Position numbers and translations under genes: made by a program. Under the pieces are notes generated by a model that was not told where the DNA came from, did no database searches, and saw nothing but the letters and a program-made list of their open reading frames with translations. A DNA stretch of 42,796 nt from Planctomycetaceae bacterium (lineage in GTDB: Bacteria > Planctomycetota > Planctomycetia > Pirellulales > UBA1268), in NCBI GenBank assembly GCA_947449135.1, contig CANFQO010000021.1, positions 1 through 42,796 of the forward strand, written 5' to 3'. Shown in pieces: positions 16,956-26,022 of this stretch. How positions within the stretch are numbered: position 1 is the stretch's first letter; each line of letters starts with the position of its first letter.

Positions 16956-18734
16956 TCAGGGCTCAAGCTGGCGAAAGGATCGCAGCCCTAACTGGAGCGG
17001 CACAAAGGTGGCAATCGCCCCCAAGACCCCCACGATCAGGAGGCTGGTGGCCGTTCCCAGCGGCCCGCTCGCCCAGCCAAAAATACCGGCCGACGATGGG
17101 CCTCCACCGCCGAACGCCTCACCCGCCATGGCGAGGTACGTGGGTACTGCCGCGACCGTCACCACGCTGACGATGAAGAGCGAACTGAGCACGAGGCAGA
17201 GCGTGCCACCGAAACCAGCTGCGATCTTTGCTGGCGAGGGTTCCCGCAGGTCGGGCATCCAAGCCCCCAGGCCCACGGCAATCCCTGACAACCCCATGCA
17301 GAGCACGACGCCGCAGATTTCATGAACGCCCAGAAGAGCCGGGGAGATCCCGAGCATGGAATCGCTCAGACACAGGAGTCCACAGCAGGGAAGGACTCCT
17401 CCGATGAACGAGAACAGAAACTTCGACCAGACGATCTGATCGCGATGCACCGGCAGGAGCCCGAGGATCCAGAACCGTCGCCCCTCCAGGCTGATCATCG
17501 GGTAGACGAATCGTGTCGTGAACGTCGACAGAATGAGCCCGGCCACGGCCAGGTTCAGGAAGCTGATCATCGAGGCGTAGGCGATGTTGTAATTGAATGC
17601 CCGAAGGTTGAAGAAATAGATGCCGAGCAAACCGAAGAAGATCGCAAACTGCGACCACTGGGCGATATCACGGCGAAACAGCCGCAGATCCTTCACGAGC
17701 AGCAGTCGCATGGGCCGGCCACGCGCCGTGCCGGCAGCCGAGAGAGCCTCGTCAAACCATGCGATCCGGCGCTGACGGCGGGCCGGCATCTCGCTCACCA
17801 ATTGGCTAAAGCCCGTCCGGTAGCTCGACCGCGCCAGCCGCCGTGCCAACAGGTAGAGAAGCAACCCGTTGGACACCAGCACCGCCAGAAATTTGCCCGC
17901 CTCTGAGAGCGAGGCGAACCGGGCCTCCGGCTGCGTACCCCAGCGCGCCGCTTCGATCAGCCCGCTGGCGAGCCACCAACTCGGAAGAAACTTCTGCTCC
18001 GCGATCGACAGCCGCGTGATGACAGTGTCGAACCATTCCGCAGTCACGCCGCTGGTAGCTGCCGAGCCGAGCAGTGACCAGCCCAGCCACACCGCCCCCG
18101 CGCCGGCGATCGTGAGGAGAATCGCGAGCGCATGCATTCTCAGCCGCCCCAGCCAGGCAACGACCGCCATGCAGAGCATGGCGCCGACCGATGCCGGAAT
18201 CAGGGCAAACGACACCATGAACGGCAGCAGCAGGAGATAAAAGGTCGAGGGCGCCCCCCGTACGACCCCGTAGGCGACGAGCATCGGACTGCCCAGAAGG
18301 ACAAATCCCCAGCTCGAAAACCACATCGCATCGATGAACTTGTGCGCAAAGATCGCCTCGGGCCGGATCGGTAGCGTGAGCAGCAACCGTGTCTCGGGAG
18401 AACAATACATGTTGCCGTAGAGCAGAATTCCCGTGGAGAACACGAGCATGATCATCAGCGACGAGAAAAACGCGTTGAACAGCAGCGAAATGACATCGGC
18501 ATGAATTGAGTCTAGAAACGAGAACGCTTCGAAGAACAGGCTGTACAGCAGCGCCCAGAAGACCGCGCTCAGCAGCACGATCAGCGCCAGCCGCAGCCGC
18601 GCCTCCGAAAGCATCGACCGCAGCGTCTGCCAGGCAATCGCGGCCCTGAGTCGCGAAAAAACCCGAGACTCGGCCTCGACCGCAATCAGGTGGCACGACT
18701 CTTCATGCCTGCCGCTGGTGCTGATGCCGTTCAT
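16956..18734 (-). CDS. ABC exporter membrane protein (ABC-2-like)
   Basis: A 592-residue polytopic membrane protein with about a dozen hydrophobic spans, for example LALIVLLSAVFWALLYSLFF and LLIVGVLGAIATFVPLQLGL. It has two similar halves, each with a membrane block preceded by a cytoplasmic stretch, and resembles the putative ABC-exporter permease family common in Planctomycetota. The start overlaps the ATPase stop by four bases (ATGA at 18731-18734). With the ATPase it should form an export complex; the substrate is unknown. Confidence 0.8.
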   Translation of the reverse strand: MNGISTSGRHEESCHLIAVEAESRVFSRLRAAIAWQTLRSMLSEARLRLALIVLLSAVFWALLYSLFFEAFSFLDSIHADVISLLFNAFFSSLMIMLVFSTGILLYGNMYCSPETRLLLTLPIRPEAIFAHKFIDAMWFSSWGFVLLGSPMLVAYGVVRGAPSTFYLLLLPFMVSFALIPASVGAMLCMAVVAWLGRLRMHALAILLTIAGAGAVWLGWSLLGSAATSGVTAEWFDTVITRLSIAEQKFLPSWWLASGLIEAARWGTQPEARFASLSEAGKFLAVLVSNGLLLYLLARRLARSSYRTGFSQLVSEMPARRQRRIAWFDEALSAAGTARGRPMRLLLVKDLRLFRRDIAQWSQFAIFFGLLGIYFFNLRAFNYNIAYASMISFLNLAVAGLILSTFTTRFVYPMISLEGRRFWILGLLPVHRDQIVWSKFLFSFIGGVLPCCGLLCLSDSMLGISPALLGVHEICGVVLCMGLSGIAVGLGAWMPDLREPSPAKIAAGFGGTLCLVLSSLFIVSVVTVAAVPTYLAMAGEAFGGGGPSSAGIFGWASGPLGTATSLLIVGVLGAIATFVPLQLGLRSFRQLEP

Positions 18735-19504
18735 GGCGTCCCAGTCGCCTCCGCAGGCGTTGTGCCTGCCGACGCCACCGGCTGCACCGTCGTGAGTTCG
18801 AGGTAGAGATTCTCGAGGCTCGTGTGCTCCGTGGCCACCTGGTCACGGAGTTCGGCGATGGTGCCGAGAAAACGCAACTGCCCGCGAACCATGATGCCGA
18901 CACGATCCGCCAGTTCCTCCGCCATGGCAAGCGTATGCGTCGACATGAAGACGGTCATCCCCTCTCGTGTCCGCGACTTCAACAGATCCTTGACGATCCG
19001 AACGCTCCGGGGATCGAGGCCCACCATCGGCTCGTCGAGCACGAGCACATCTGGGTCGTGAAGCAACGCTGCGGCGAACACAAGCCGCTGCCTCATGCCG
19101 AGCGAGTAGCTCTCCGCGAGATCATCGGCGCATTCGGCGAGTTCAAAGTGATCAATCTCCCGGCCGATCTTTTCCCCCGCGATCCTCCGCGGCATCCCGA
19201 ACATGTCGGCGATGAACCAGAGGAACTCCCGTCCTGTGAGCTTGTCGTAGAGCGTGGGCTCATCAGGCACATAGCCCGTGTGGAGGTGGGCGGCGCGGGT
19301 CTCTTTGACCAGATCGTGTCCGGAGATGCGGACGGCGCCACGGGAGGGCCGCAGGAGCCCCACGAGCATTTTGATCGTGGTCGTCTTCCCGGCACCATTG
19401 GGCCCCAGCAGCGCAAAGAGTTCCCCTCGAGGGATGGAGAGGCTGAGATCGGTCACGGCGGGCTTGGGGCCGTAGGTGCGGGTGACGTGGTCGAATTCGA
19501 TCAT
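18731..19504 (-). CDS. ABC transporter ATP-binding protein (exporter type)
   Basis: A 257-residue nucleotide-binding subunit. Walker A is LLGPNGAGKTTTIKML, the signature is ESYSLGMRQRLVFAAALL (unusual SLGMRQR in place of LSGGQ), Walker B is VLVLDEPMVGLDPRS, and the switch is STHTLAMAEELADR. It resembles the CcmA/NatA branch of exporters. Four-base overlaps join it to the upstream accessory gene (19501-19504) and to the permease, so the three are one operon. Confidence 0.92.
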   Translation of the reverse strand: MIEFDHVTRTYGPKPAVTDLSLSIPRGELFALLGPNGAGKTTTIKMLVGLLRPSRGAVRISGHDLVKETRAAHLHTGYVPDEPTLYDKLTGREFLWFIADMFGMPRRIAGEKIGREIDHFELAECADDLAESYSLGMRQRLVFAAALLHDPDVLVLDEPMVGLDPRSVRIVKDLLKSRTREGMTVFMSTHTLAMAEELADRVGIMVRGQLRFLGTIAELRDQVATEHTSLENLYLELTTVQPVASAGTTPAEATGTP

Positions 19505-20475
19505 GGGGCCTCCTCGCCAGTCGCCATCGCGGGACTCGCCGACTCATCGGGCCGGGGTTTGTCCTCTGAGGGCGATACAGAGGGCGAAACAGAGGGCGAA
19601 ACGCTGGCTGCGATCAGGTCTGCGGCGGCTTTGTCGGATCGCCGAACGAAGATCAGTTTGGCGCCCAGAACCAGCGATTCCTGTTTCAGTACCCTGCCGC
19701 TGCGATCGACCCAGAGGCGGCAGATCGGATCGTGACGGGGCGACGAATCGTCGAGGTAGTGCACGATGTCGACACGAACCAACTGGTCTTCCCACACGAT
19801 CGACTCCTGCCCGACGACCGTGGCGCGAAGAATCTGGATCGGAGCCCGTCCTGCCCGCAGCGGGCTGTAAACGGGCACGGTCCACTGCCGGTTCTGGTAG
19901 AGACCGGGAAGCATAGCCTGCGGCGAGAGTTCATCCCGGATCGTCAGCCGGCCTGACAGTTGCTGGGAGGACGTATAGCTGATGCCGTTGGCCCGGACAT
20001 CGACAGTCACCTCACCCTTGTCGATCCTGCCATCGAGAAACACGGAGCCCTCCGTGGCTGGCAGGCTCACCGTCGAACTAAAAGAGCGGAGATCACCCCG
20101 TTGGTCGATCGACAACCGCCCGCGTGCATCGAGTGGGTATGCCGCATCCGCCTTAAACGACGGCGGCAGGAGTCGCATGGCCCAGTCGGGAAGCACTTCG
20201 TTGATGGGAAGCCGATCGAAATGGAGAAGACTCTCCACCTCGATTCCTCCTTCTTCCATCCGCTCCGCTTGGCTCGTGGCCCAGCCCAGCGGCCGATCGT
20301 TCCAGAGCACCGTCCAAGCCACCGGAACGAGCCGATTGTCCGCCGTGTAGAACGCCTGATGCCCCGGCGGCGATCCAGGAGCGAGCGAGGGAAGGATTTT
20401 TGTTACCAGCAGCCAACCGCTGGTGACCATCCAGAAGAGCACGACAAGCGGCATCGACCATGGACGGTGCAGCAT
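19501..20475 (-). CDS. Hypothetical membrane-anchored accessory protein of the ABC exporter
   Basis: I do not recognise a family. From the ATG at 20475 it is 324 residues; a TTG at 20490 is the only longer option. One N-terminal hydrophobic span (MPLVVLFWMVTSGWLLVTKI) anchors a mostly beta-rich, probably extracytoplasmic domain. Near the C-terminus, three 12-base units (19569-19604) encode SVSPSVSPSVSPSE, followed by a charged tail. It is the first gene of the exporter operon, which suggests that it helps recognise or receive the exported substrate. Confidence 0.6.
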   Translation of the reverse strand: MLHRPWSMPLVVLFWMVTSGWLLVTKILPSLAPGSPPGHQAFYTADNRLVPVAWTVLWNDRPLGWATSQAERMEEGGIEVESLLHFDRLPINEVLPDWAMRLLPPSFKADAAYPLDARGRLSIDQRGDLRSFSSTVSLPATEGSVFLDGRIDKGEVTVDVRANGISYTSSQQLSGRLTIRDELSPQAMLPGLYQNRQWTVPVYSPLRAGRAPIQILRATVVGQESIVWEDQLVRVDIVHYLDDSSPRHDPICRLWVDRSGRVLKQESLVLGAKLIFVRRSDKAAADLIAASVSPSVSPSVSPSEDKPRPDESASPAMATGEEAP

Positions 20476-20620
20476 GACGTGACCCGACAAGGAGCGTGCT
20501 GGGCTGGGTGACGGTGCCGAACGCTCTCGCCTGTCGCCGCCTGCGCCGACAGAGACGAAAACCGGGGCTATGGGACGTCAAAATGCCATTCTAGCAGGAC
20601 TGACCGCCCCACCCACGAGC

Positions 20621-20636
20621 TGGCACAGTCCTTGCC
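20621..20636 (+). promoter_or_regulatory. Candidate sigma-54 promoter
   Basis: TGGCACAGTCCTTGCC fits the sigma-54 consensus TGGCACG-N4-TTGC at nearly every position, with the required GG-N10-GC spacing. It points at the zinc-ribbon gene that starts at 20794. Transcription would begin near 20647, at the base of the hairpin at 20648-20668. The 318 bases between the divergent genes hold no other clear feature. Confidence 0.6.
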
Positions 20637-20647
20637 AAATTCTCATC

Positions 20648-20668
20648 TTTCCCGGAATTGCCGGGAAA
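20648..20668 (+). other. Hairpin at the predicted 5' end of the sigma-54 transcript
   Basis: TTTCCCGG-AATTG-CCGGGAAA is a perfect 8-bp stem with a five-base loop. It starts at the position where a transcript from the sigma-54 promoter would begin. It could protect the 5' end of the RNA or serve as a binding site on DNA; the sequence alone does not decide. Confidence 0.5.
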
Positions 20669-20793
20669 GCCCTGCAGGCATAGACTAGCGTCTTCTGGGG
20701 GTGCGTTTCTGATGAGCCACCAGACTTTGTTCAACAATCGATCAGCCCATCCGTCGCCATTTCGATGCCACTCACACGCCGTGGGGAACTCAG

Positions 20794-21132
20794 ATGGAAC
20801 ACGATCAAGACGCTCTGAATTGCAACGTCCAAAAGTTCAACGCTCAGGACACGGCCAATCAGACCTCAGGGCACGCCGTGGACCAGATCATGGAACCTGC
20901 TGACAATCCGGTCTGCTACCACCAGAACTGCCCTGTCTGCGGCCGCAACCTCCGGATCCGCGTCAGGTTGCTGGGCCGTCGCGTCTACTGCCAGCACTGC
21001 GGCGGCGGGTTCATCGCCAGCGATGCGGCTATCGGCACGGGCATCTCGCCTGTGGCAGAACGTCCCCAGTCGGCCATTGTGGACGAACTGATCGAACGGG
21101 CAGCCGTCATGCTGGCTCAGGGCGGCGAGTGA
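20794..21132 (+). CDS. Small zinc-ribbon protein
   Basis: A 112-residue hypothetical protein. Its core is a Cys4 zinc ribbon: CPVCGRNLRIRVRLLGRRV followed by YCQHCGGGF (residues about 45-75). The ends are polar and unconserved in appearance. The ATG has GGGGA six bases upstream. The last 26 bases overlap the 3' end of aroA on the other strand. The candidate sigma-54 promoter 160 bases upstream suggests activation by an enhancer-binding protein. Function unknown. Confidence 0.7.
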   Translation: MEHDQDALNCNVQKFNAQDTANQTSGHAVDQIMEPADNPVCYHQNCPVCGRNLRIRVRLLGRRVYCQHCGGGFIASDAAIGTGISPVAERPQSAIVDELIERAAVMLAQGGE

Positions 21133-22444
21133 TCGCGGCAAGTCGATCCCAGTAGTCCGGGAAGGTCTTTCCCACACAAGCCGGGTCGGCAACGAGGACA
21201 CCCGGCACCTGCAGTCCGGCCAGAGCGAGGCTCATCGCCATGCGGTGATCGTCGTAGGTCTGGACGGTCGCACCGTGCAGACCGGCCACGCCCGCACCAC
21301 CGCCTGCCTCGGCATGCCGCCGACCTGGCGTGATGGTGAGCCCATCGGCATGCTCCGTTACCACCGCGCCGAGGCGACGGAGCTCGCATGCCAGATCACC
21401 GATCCGATCGGTTTCCTTATCGCGGATGTGGGCGACGTTCCTGATCGTGGTCGGACCTTCGGCAAAGAGCGCCACCACTGCGAGCGTTGGCACCGTGTCG
21501 CTGATGGCGTTCATGTCGATGTCGATGCCGCGGACCGCACGGCCAGTCACGGTGATTGACTCGTCCGGTCCATCGCTCCAGGCGACCGTGCAGCCCATGC
21601 GGCCCAGCGCATCGGCAAAGCCGACGTCCCCCTGCATGCTCCGATGGGATAGTCCCTCCACCCGCACGCTGCCGCCAGTAATAGCAGCGGCGGCCAGAAA
21701 ATAGCTGGCTGCCGAGGCATCGGGCTCGATGGCGTAGGTGAGGCCACGGTAGCCGGTCGGCGCGATCTTCCAGCCCCGGTCGCCGTCCGGAATGCAGTCG
21801 GCACCAAAGGCCTCCATCACCCGCCGCGTCATGTCGAGATAGGGCAACGAGACGAGCGTGCCGGCAAAGGTGATCTGCATTCCCCGTGACGTGCAGGGCG
21901 CCACCATCGCCAGCCCACTGGCAAATTGGCTCGATGTGCTCCCACGCACGCTGGCAGTCCCGCCCGGCATGCCCTGCGAACGGATCACCACCGGCGGACA
22001 TCCACCGGGGCTCTCGGCCGTGGCCTCGACGCCCAGTGCCTGGAGTGCCTCCAGCAGGTCGCCGATCGGGCGCTTCCGCATCCGAGGCGTGCCGTCCAGC
22101 CGGTAGGTGCCGCAACCGATTGCACAGACCGCCGACAGGAAGCGAATGGTGGTGCCGCTGGCGGCACAATCGATCAGCGCCTCGCTGGCGGGCACCCTGC
22201 CCCCGGCGCCTGTCACGCGAATCTCCCCTCGCTGCCAGTCGGTGGCGACCCCGATGCCAAGCGAGGCCAGCCCAGCGGCCATCACCCGCGTGTCCTGACT
22301 ATCGAGCACGCCGGTGAGCAGGCTCTCCCCTTTGGCCAGGCCCGCGCAGACCAGCGCCCGATTGGTGATGCTCTTCGAGCCCGGCGGACGGATTGAGCCC
22401 ACGATTGGGTGCGGGCAGACGGGAATTGCCAGAGGATCTGTCAT
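21107..22444 (-). CDS. aroA: 3-phosphoshikimate 1-carboxyvinyltransferase (EPSP synthase)
   Basis: Sixth step of the shikimate pathway: joins shikimate-3-phosphate and PEP, the route to the chorismate that mqnA uses. The product is 445 residues from the ATG at 22444; upstream in-frame codons belong to the dehydrogenase region. Motifs are PGSKSITNRALVCAGLAKG at the N-terminus, CAASGTTIRFLSAVC, and the C-terminal NVAHIRDKETDRI and YDDHRMAMSLALAGL. The start is only 26 bases from that of the divergent alcohol dehydrogenase. Confidence 0.96.
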   Translation of the reverse strand: MTDPLAIPVCPHPIVGSIRPPGSKSITNRALVCAGLAKGESLLTGVLDSQDTRVMAAGLASLGIGVATDWQRGEIRVTGAGGRVPASEALIDCAASGTTIRFLSAVCAIGCGTYRLDGTPRMRKRPIGDLLEALQALGVEATAESPGGCPPVVIRSQGMPGGTASVRGSTSSQFASGLAMVAPCTSRGMQITFAGTLVSLPYLDMTRRVMEAFGADCIPDGDRGWKIAPTGYRGLTYAIEPDASAASYFLAAAAITGGSVRVEGLSHRSMQGDVGFADALGRMGCTVAWSDGPDESITVTGRAVRGIDIDMNAISDTVPTLAVVALFAEGPTTIRNVAHIRDKETDRIGDLACELRRLGAVVTEHADGLTITPGRRHAEAGGGAGVAGLHGATVQTYDDHRMAMSLALAGLQVPGVLVADPACVGKTFPDYWDRLAAITRRPEPA

Positions 22445-22470
22445 GGTTGTGAGCAGGCTATGATACCACC

Positions 22471-23736
22471 ATGACACGGTCCATGGACGATGCTCCCACC
22501 GCCTACGATTTCGCCGCGCCGCCACTGATCCGGTTTGGCGCCGGCAGGATCGACGAGATCGGCGCGGCAGTCGGGCTGCTGGGTCGGCGGGCATGGATCA
22601 TCGGCGGTGGCCGGAGCCTGGCAACTTCCGGAGCGAGGGAACGGATCGATGCGAGCCTGACCGCCAGCGGGATCGACTCCCGGATCATCGCGACCAGCGA
22701 AGGGGAGCCAACGGTGGACCAGGTGGCCGCCGCTCTCGCCGGAATTGCCTCCGACGATCGCGAGGGCGTGGTGGTGGTGACGGTGGGGGGCGGAGCGACG
22801 ATCGACCTTGCCAAGGCCGTCGCGGCACTCGCGACCAACATGCCCGCAGGGCTCGTGTCGGGTTCTGATCGTGAAGCGAGTCTCGATGCATTCGTCGTCG
22901 ATCATCTGGAGGGCGTCGGCCGCGGCCTCACGATCGCGCAGTGGCCGTTGCCGGTGGTGGCGGTGCCCACCACAGCCGGCACCGGCGCCGAAGCGACGCG
23001 GAATGCGGTGATCTCCTGCCCGCGACGGCGGTTCAAGAAGAGCATGCGGAGCCCGATGATGGTGCCGCGGGTGGCGCTGGTCGATCCCGATCTGACGGCA
23101 TCCTGCGATCCGACCACCATCGCCGCCTCCGGGCTCGACTGCATCACGCAGCTGATCGAATCATTCATCTGTCGGTTTCAGCAGCCTCTGCCGCGGTGCC
23201 TCGTGCTGGAATCGCTGCCGCGGGCGCTCCGCGCGTTGCCGCGACTTCTGCAGCAGAAGCCCGAGGGGGAAGATCCGCAGCGCTGGAGAGATAGCCGTGC
23301 GGTCGATCGGGCGGCGATGAGCCATGCCGCCTTGCTCTCCGGCATGGCGCTCACCAACTCGGGCCTCGGCCTGGCACACGGCGTGGCGGCGGCGCTAGGG
23401 ATCGGCTGCGGCACGCCCCACGGCCTGGCCTGTGCGGTGATGCTGCCGACCGCCATGCGGGTCAATCGGAAGGCCGCGGAGCACGATTTCGCGAGGCTCG
23501 AACGGGCGGTTGATCCAGCTTCATCGACGGATCAGGCGGCCGCTGCTGATGCCTTCGTGGAGCGAATCGAGCGGCTTTGTCGCGAATCGGGCGTGCCGCA
23601 TCGGCTGTCGGAACTGGGAGTGAAGGCCGACCAAATCGATTGGCTGGCCGAAAACTCTGGCGGGGCGAGCATGCGGGGCAACCCGGTCACGCTCTCCACG
23701 GCCGAACTCCGCGGCGTGCTCGCGGCCATGTTCTAG
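22471..23736 (+). CDS. Iron-containing (group III) alcohol dehydrogenase
   Basis: An NAD(P)-dependent oxidoreductase of 421 residues in the Fe-ADH/glycerol dehydrogenase superfamily. The nucleotide-binding motif is VTVGGGATIDLAKAVA, followed by VPTTAGTGAEATRNAV. Likely metal ligands are the Asp in ASGLDCITQLIES, His in GLGLAHGVAAALG and His in GTPHGLACAVMLP. The C-terminal helices are of normal length. The substrate cannot be told from sequence. It starts at ATG 22471; a second ATG lies four codons in. Confidence 0.88.
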   Translation: MTRSMDDAPTAYDFAAPPLIRFGAGRIDEIGAAVGLLGRRAWIIGGGRSLATSGARERIDASLTASGIDSRIIATSEGEPTVDQVAAALAGIASDDREGVVVVTVGGGATIDLAKAVAALATNMPAGLVSGSDREASLDAFVVDHLEGVGRGLTIAQWPLPVVAVPTTAGTGAEATRNAVISCPRRRFKKSMRSPMMVPRVALVDPDLTASCDPTTIAASGLDCITQLIESFICRFQQPLPRCLVLESLPRALRALPRLLQQKPEGEDPQRWRDSRAVDRAAMSHAALLSGMALTNSGLGLAHGVAAALGIGCGTPHGLACAVMLPTAMRVNRKAAEHDFARLERAVDPASSTDQAAAADAFVERIERLCRESGVPHRLSELGVKADQIDWLAENSGGASMRGNPVTLSTAELRGVLAAMF

Positions 23737-23754
23737 ACCGCATCCGACATCCCT

Positions 23755-25995
23755 CTAGCGGCCAAGCCGCCAGATGGTCATCTCCGCGATCGAATGCTGA
23801 TGCTTTCGTGCCGTCTCGCGGATCACGAATGGAACATCCTCCCGATCCACGAGGGAAAACCGGGGCTCGAGGAGTCGGGTGAGCCCCGCCAGCGTGGAGA
23901 GCGGTTCGCCATGCTCGCGCCGGCCGCCGATCCACTTGTCCTTCGGCGTGTAGTCCTCGAGCCAGGTGTAGGGGGACGTGATCACAAGCAGTCCGCCGGC
24001 CAGGATTCGCGAAGCGATGCCGTCGAGAAACAGGGCCGGATCGTAGAGCCGGTCGATGAGGTTGCCGGCGAAGACGAGATCGTAGCCCGTGTACACCGCC
24101 TTGAGGTTGCAGGCATCGCCCTGCATGAAGAGAACGCGTGAGCCGGCATCCTCCAGCCCCAGCCGGCCGAGGGAAATGGTCCGCGAGAGCGTGAGCTCCC
24201 CTTCGGTCGGAATCTCGTAGATCAGGTCGCTCCCCTGCTGCAGCCGCACACCCGACTGGATGAACCGGGCCGAAAAGTCGACGGCGTCGACATGCCCGAA
24301 GAAGCGGGCGAATTCAAACGCCGATCGCCCCACGGAGCAGCCGATGTCGAGGCACTTCTGGCGGCGATCCTGCGGCACATGCCGGATGGCTGTCTCGACA
24401 CAGGCCCGCGGAAAGTTGGAGATTCCCAACGCCTCCGGGCCGAAGTGAAATTCCAGATACTGGGTCACAAGCTGGTCGGTTTCATACAACCGCGAGCCTT
24501 CGGTGACCGCCTCGTTCCCCGGCTCCTCGATGATCGGGCGAAAGCCTGCATGCTGGAAGAAGTGACGGCGAAAGGCATAGCGGGCACTGGCGAGGGCCTC
24601 GTTGCCCGTGGCGATCCAGGAGCCACCCTTGATCAGGTTGTGGCGGCCGTCGAAGGTCGGCGCCGAGAAATCGTCGTAGAGCGGATGCACCTCGAAGCCC
24701 TTGAAGGGCATGATCGGTGTCCGTGTCCACTGCCAGACATTGCCGATCACATCGCAGAAATCGCCCTGCGGAAACGCATCGACAGGCATACTCGAGGCAC
24801 CGTGCTCCAGATTGATGTTACCGGGGGCCCGGGTCCAGTCGGGCTGATCGGCGGCAAACGCCGGCGGCAACGTCTGCCGAAGGGCGTACCAGTGCGGCTC
24901 GGTCGGCAGCTGGACGTTCTCCCCTGTTCGCGCGGCGAGCCAGGCGCAGTAGGCCTGAGCCTCCAGGCAGTTGACCTCGACCGGCCAGTTGAGCGGCAGC
25001 GGCATTTCATTGAGCAGGTTCCGTTGCCAATACGCAGCGGCTGCCCCCGTCCCCCGCCGCAGCCAGAACTTAGGGTGCGCGGCCCGCGTGTAGTGCAGCC
25101 AGCCGCGGCCCTCCTCCGTCCACCACTCCTCGCGGGCATAGCCGCCGTCCTCGACAAAGGCGAGAAACTCGCCGTTCGAGACAAGTTGGCGGGCGGCCCG
25201 GAATTCGGGCACTGCGACCTCTTCAACGCCGTATTCATTATCCCAGCCGAAGGTCTGGTCGTCGGCCGGTTTCCCCAGCCGAACCGTCTGCGTGGCGACC
25301 GGCAGCCAGTCGTTGGCCGGCACCGGGCCGGATCGCTTGCAGATCGCCCAGAGCTGCTGTTCATCGGCCGCGAGTTCGCCTCCCTGACGCAGATCGTCGA
25401 GCGGCATCAGCCGCATGATCACACTGGATGTTTCCAGGTGAATCCGCTCATGCTCGATGCCCATCAGAATGATCCAGGCCGGCGAATCCTGCCCGATCGG
25501 CAGTTCGAGAGGCATCGACTCGATGAACGCGTCGACCTGTTCCCGTACGCCGGCGCGGTAGTTGCGCACGGCCGCGACACTCGGCCAGTCGTAGTGGGCC
25601 GTGTTGAGGTCGTCCCACGACATCTCGTCCACGCCGACAGCCATCATCGCCTCGATCCGCGGATCGACTCGGCTGGTGATATAACGGCCGGCGATCAGCT
25701 TGTTGATGTAAAACACCGCCGGGTGGGCGAAGTAGAAGATCAGCGGGTGGCGGAGCGGCTCGTGCCGTTCGTAATACGAGGCGTCGTCGCGGATCAGCGC
25801 GAAGAGCCGCTCGTAGAGCTCACAGGTCTGGTGGTAATACCGGCGGAGTTCCGCCCGTTTGGCGGCCACCGGGTCGGCAGCGGTCGGATCGGCGGTCAGC
25901 AGCACCGTCTTCGTGGGTACAAGCCCAGCGGAAAGAGAGGCGAAGCGGGCACGGACGGCATCGGGCGAGGTGGCAGCAGACGCGGTCGGATTCAT
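23755..25995 (-). CDS. ovoA: 5-histidylcysteine sulfoxide synthase / 4-mercaptohistidine N-methyltransferase
   Basis: Makes the thiol-histidine ovothiol: joins cysteine to histidine C5 with oxygen at a non-heme iron, then methylates the ring. The product is 746 residues with the full three-part layout. A DinB-like N-terminal domain supplies the iron ligands His91 (FYFAHPAVFYINK) and the HxxxH pair His182/His186 (MGIEHERIHLETSS). A formylglycine-enzyme-like domain follows (IGNVWQWTRTPIMPF, LIKGGSWIATGNE, YAFRRHFFQHAGFRP). The C-terminal methyltransferase has CLDIGCSVGRSAFEFAR and the OvoA-typical DYTPKDKWIGG. It is the last gene of a minus-strand run with an amino-acid transporter. OvoB is not in the window. 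Confidence 0.92.
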   Translation of the reverse strand: MNPTASAATSPDAVRARFASLSAGLVPTKTVLLTADPTAADPVAAKRAELRRYYHQTCELYERLFALIRDDASYYERHEPLRHPLIFYFAHPAVFYINKLIAGRYITSRVDPRIEAMMAVGVDEMSWDDLNTAHYDWPSVAAVRNYRAGVREQVDAFIESMPLELPIGQDSPAWIILMGIEHERIHLETSSVIMRLMPLDDLRQGGELAADEQQLWAICKRSGPVPANDWLPVATQTVRLGKPADDQTFGWDNEYGVEEVAVPEFRAARQLVSNGEFLAFVEDGGYAREEWWTEEGRGWLHYTRAAHPKFWLRRGTGAAAAYWQRNLLNEMPLPLNWPVEVNCLEAQAYCAWLAARTGENVQLPTEPHWYALRQTLPPAFAADQPDWTRAPGNINLEHGASSMPVDAFPQGDFCDVIGNVWQWTRTPIMPFKGFEVHPLYDDFSAPTFDGRHNLIKGGSWIATGNEALASARYAFRRHFFQHAGFRPIIEEPGNEAVTEGSRLYETDQLVTQYLEFHFGPEALGISNFPRACVETAIRHVPQDRRQKCLDIGCSVGRSAFEFARFFGHVDAVDFSARFIQSGVRLQQGSDLIYEIPTEGELTLSRTISLGRLGLEDAGSRVLFMQGDACNLKAVYTGYDLVFAGNLIDRLYDPALFLDGIASRILAGGLLVITSPYTWLEDYTPKDKWIGGRREHGEPLSTLAGLTRLLEPRFSLVDREDVPFVIRETARKHQHSIAEMTIWRLGR

Positions 25996-26022
25996 ACTGG
26001 CAGTGGTTCCGGGTCGAGAAAA

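Noticed and set aside
19569-19604. Three 12-base units as a possible CRISPR or regulatory repeat
   Set aside because: They are in frame inside a gene and encode SVSP units; there are no spacers and the units are adjacent.
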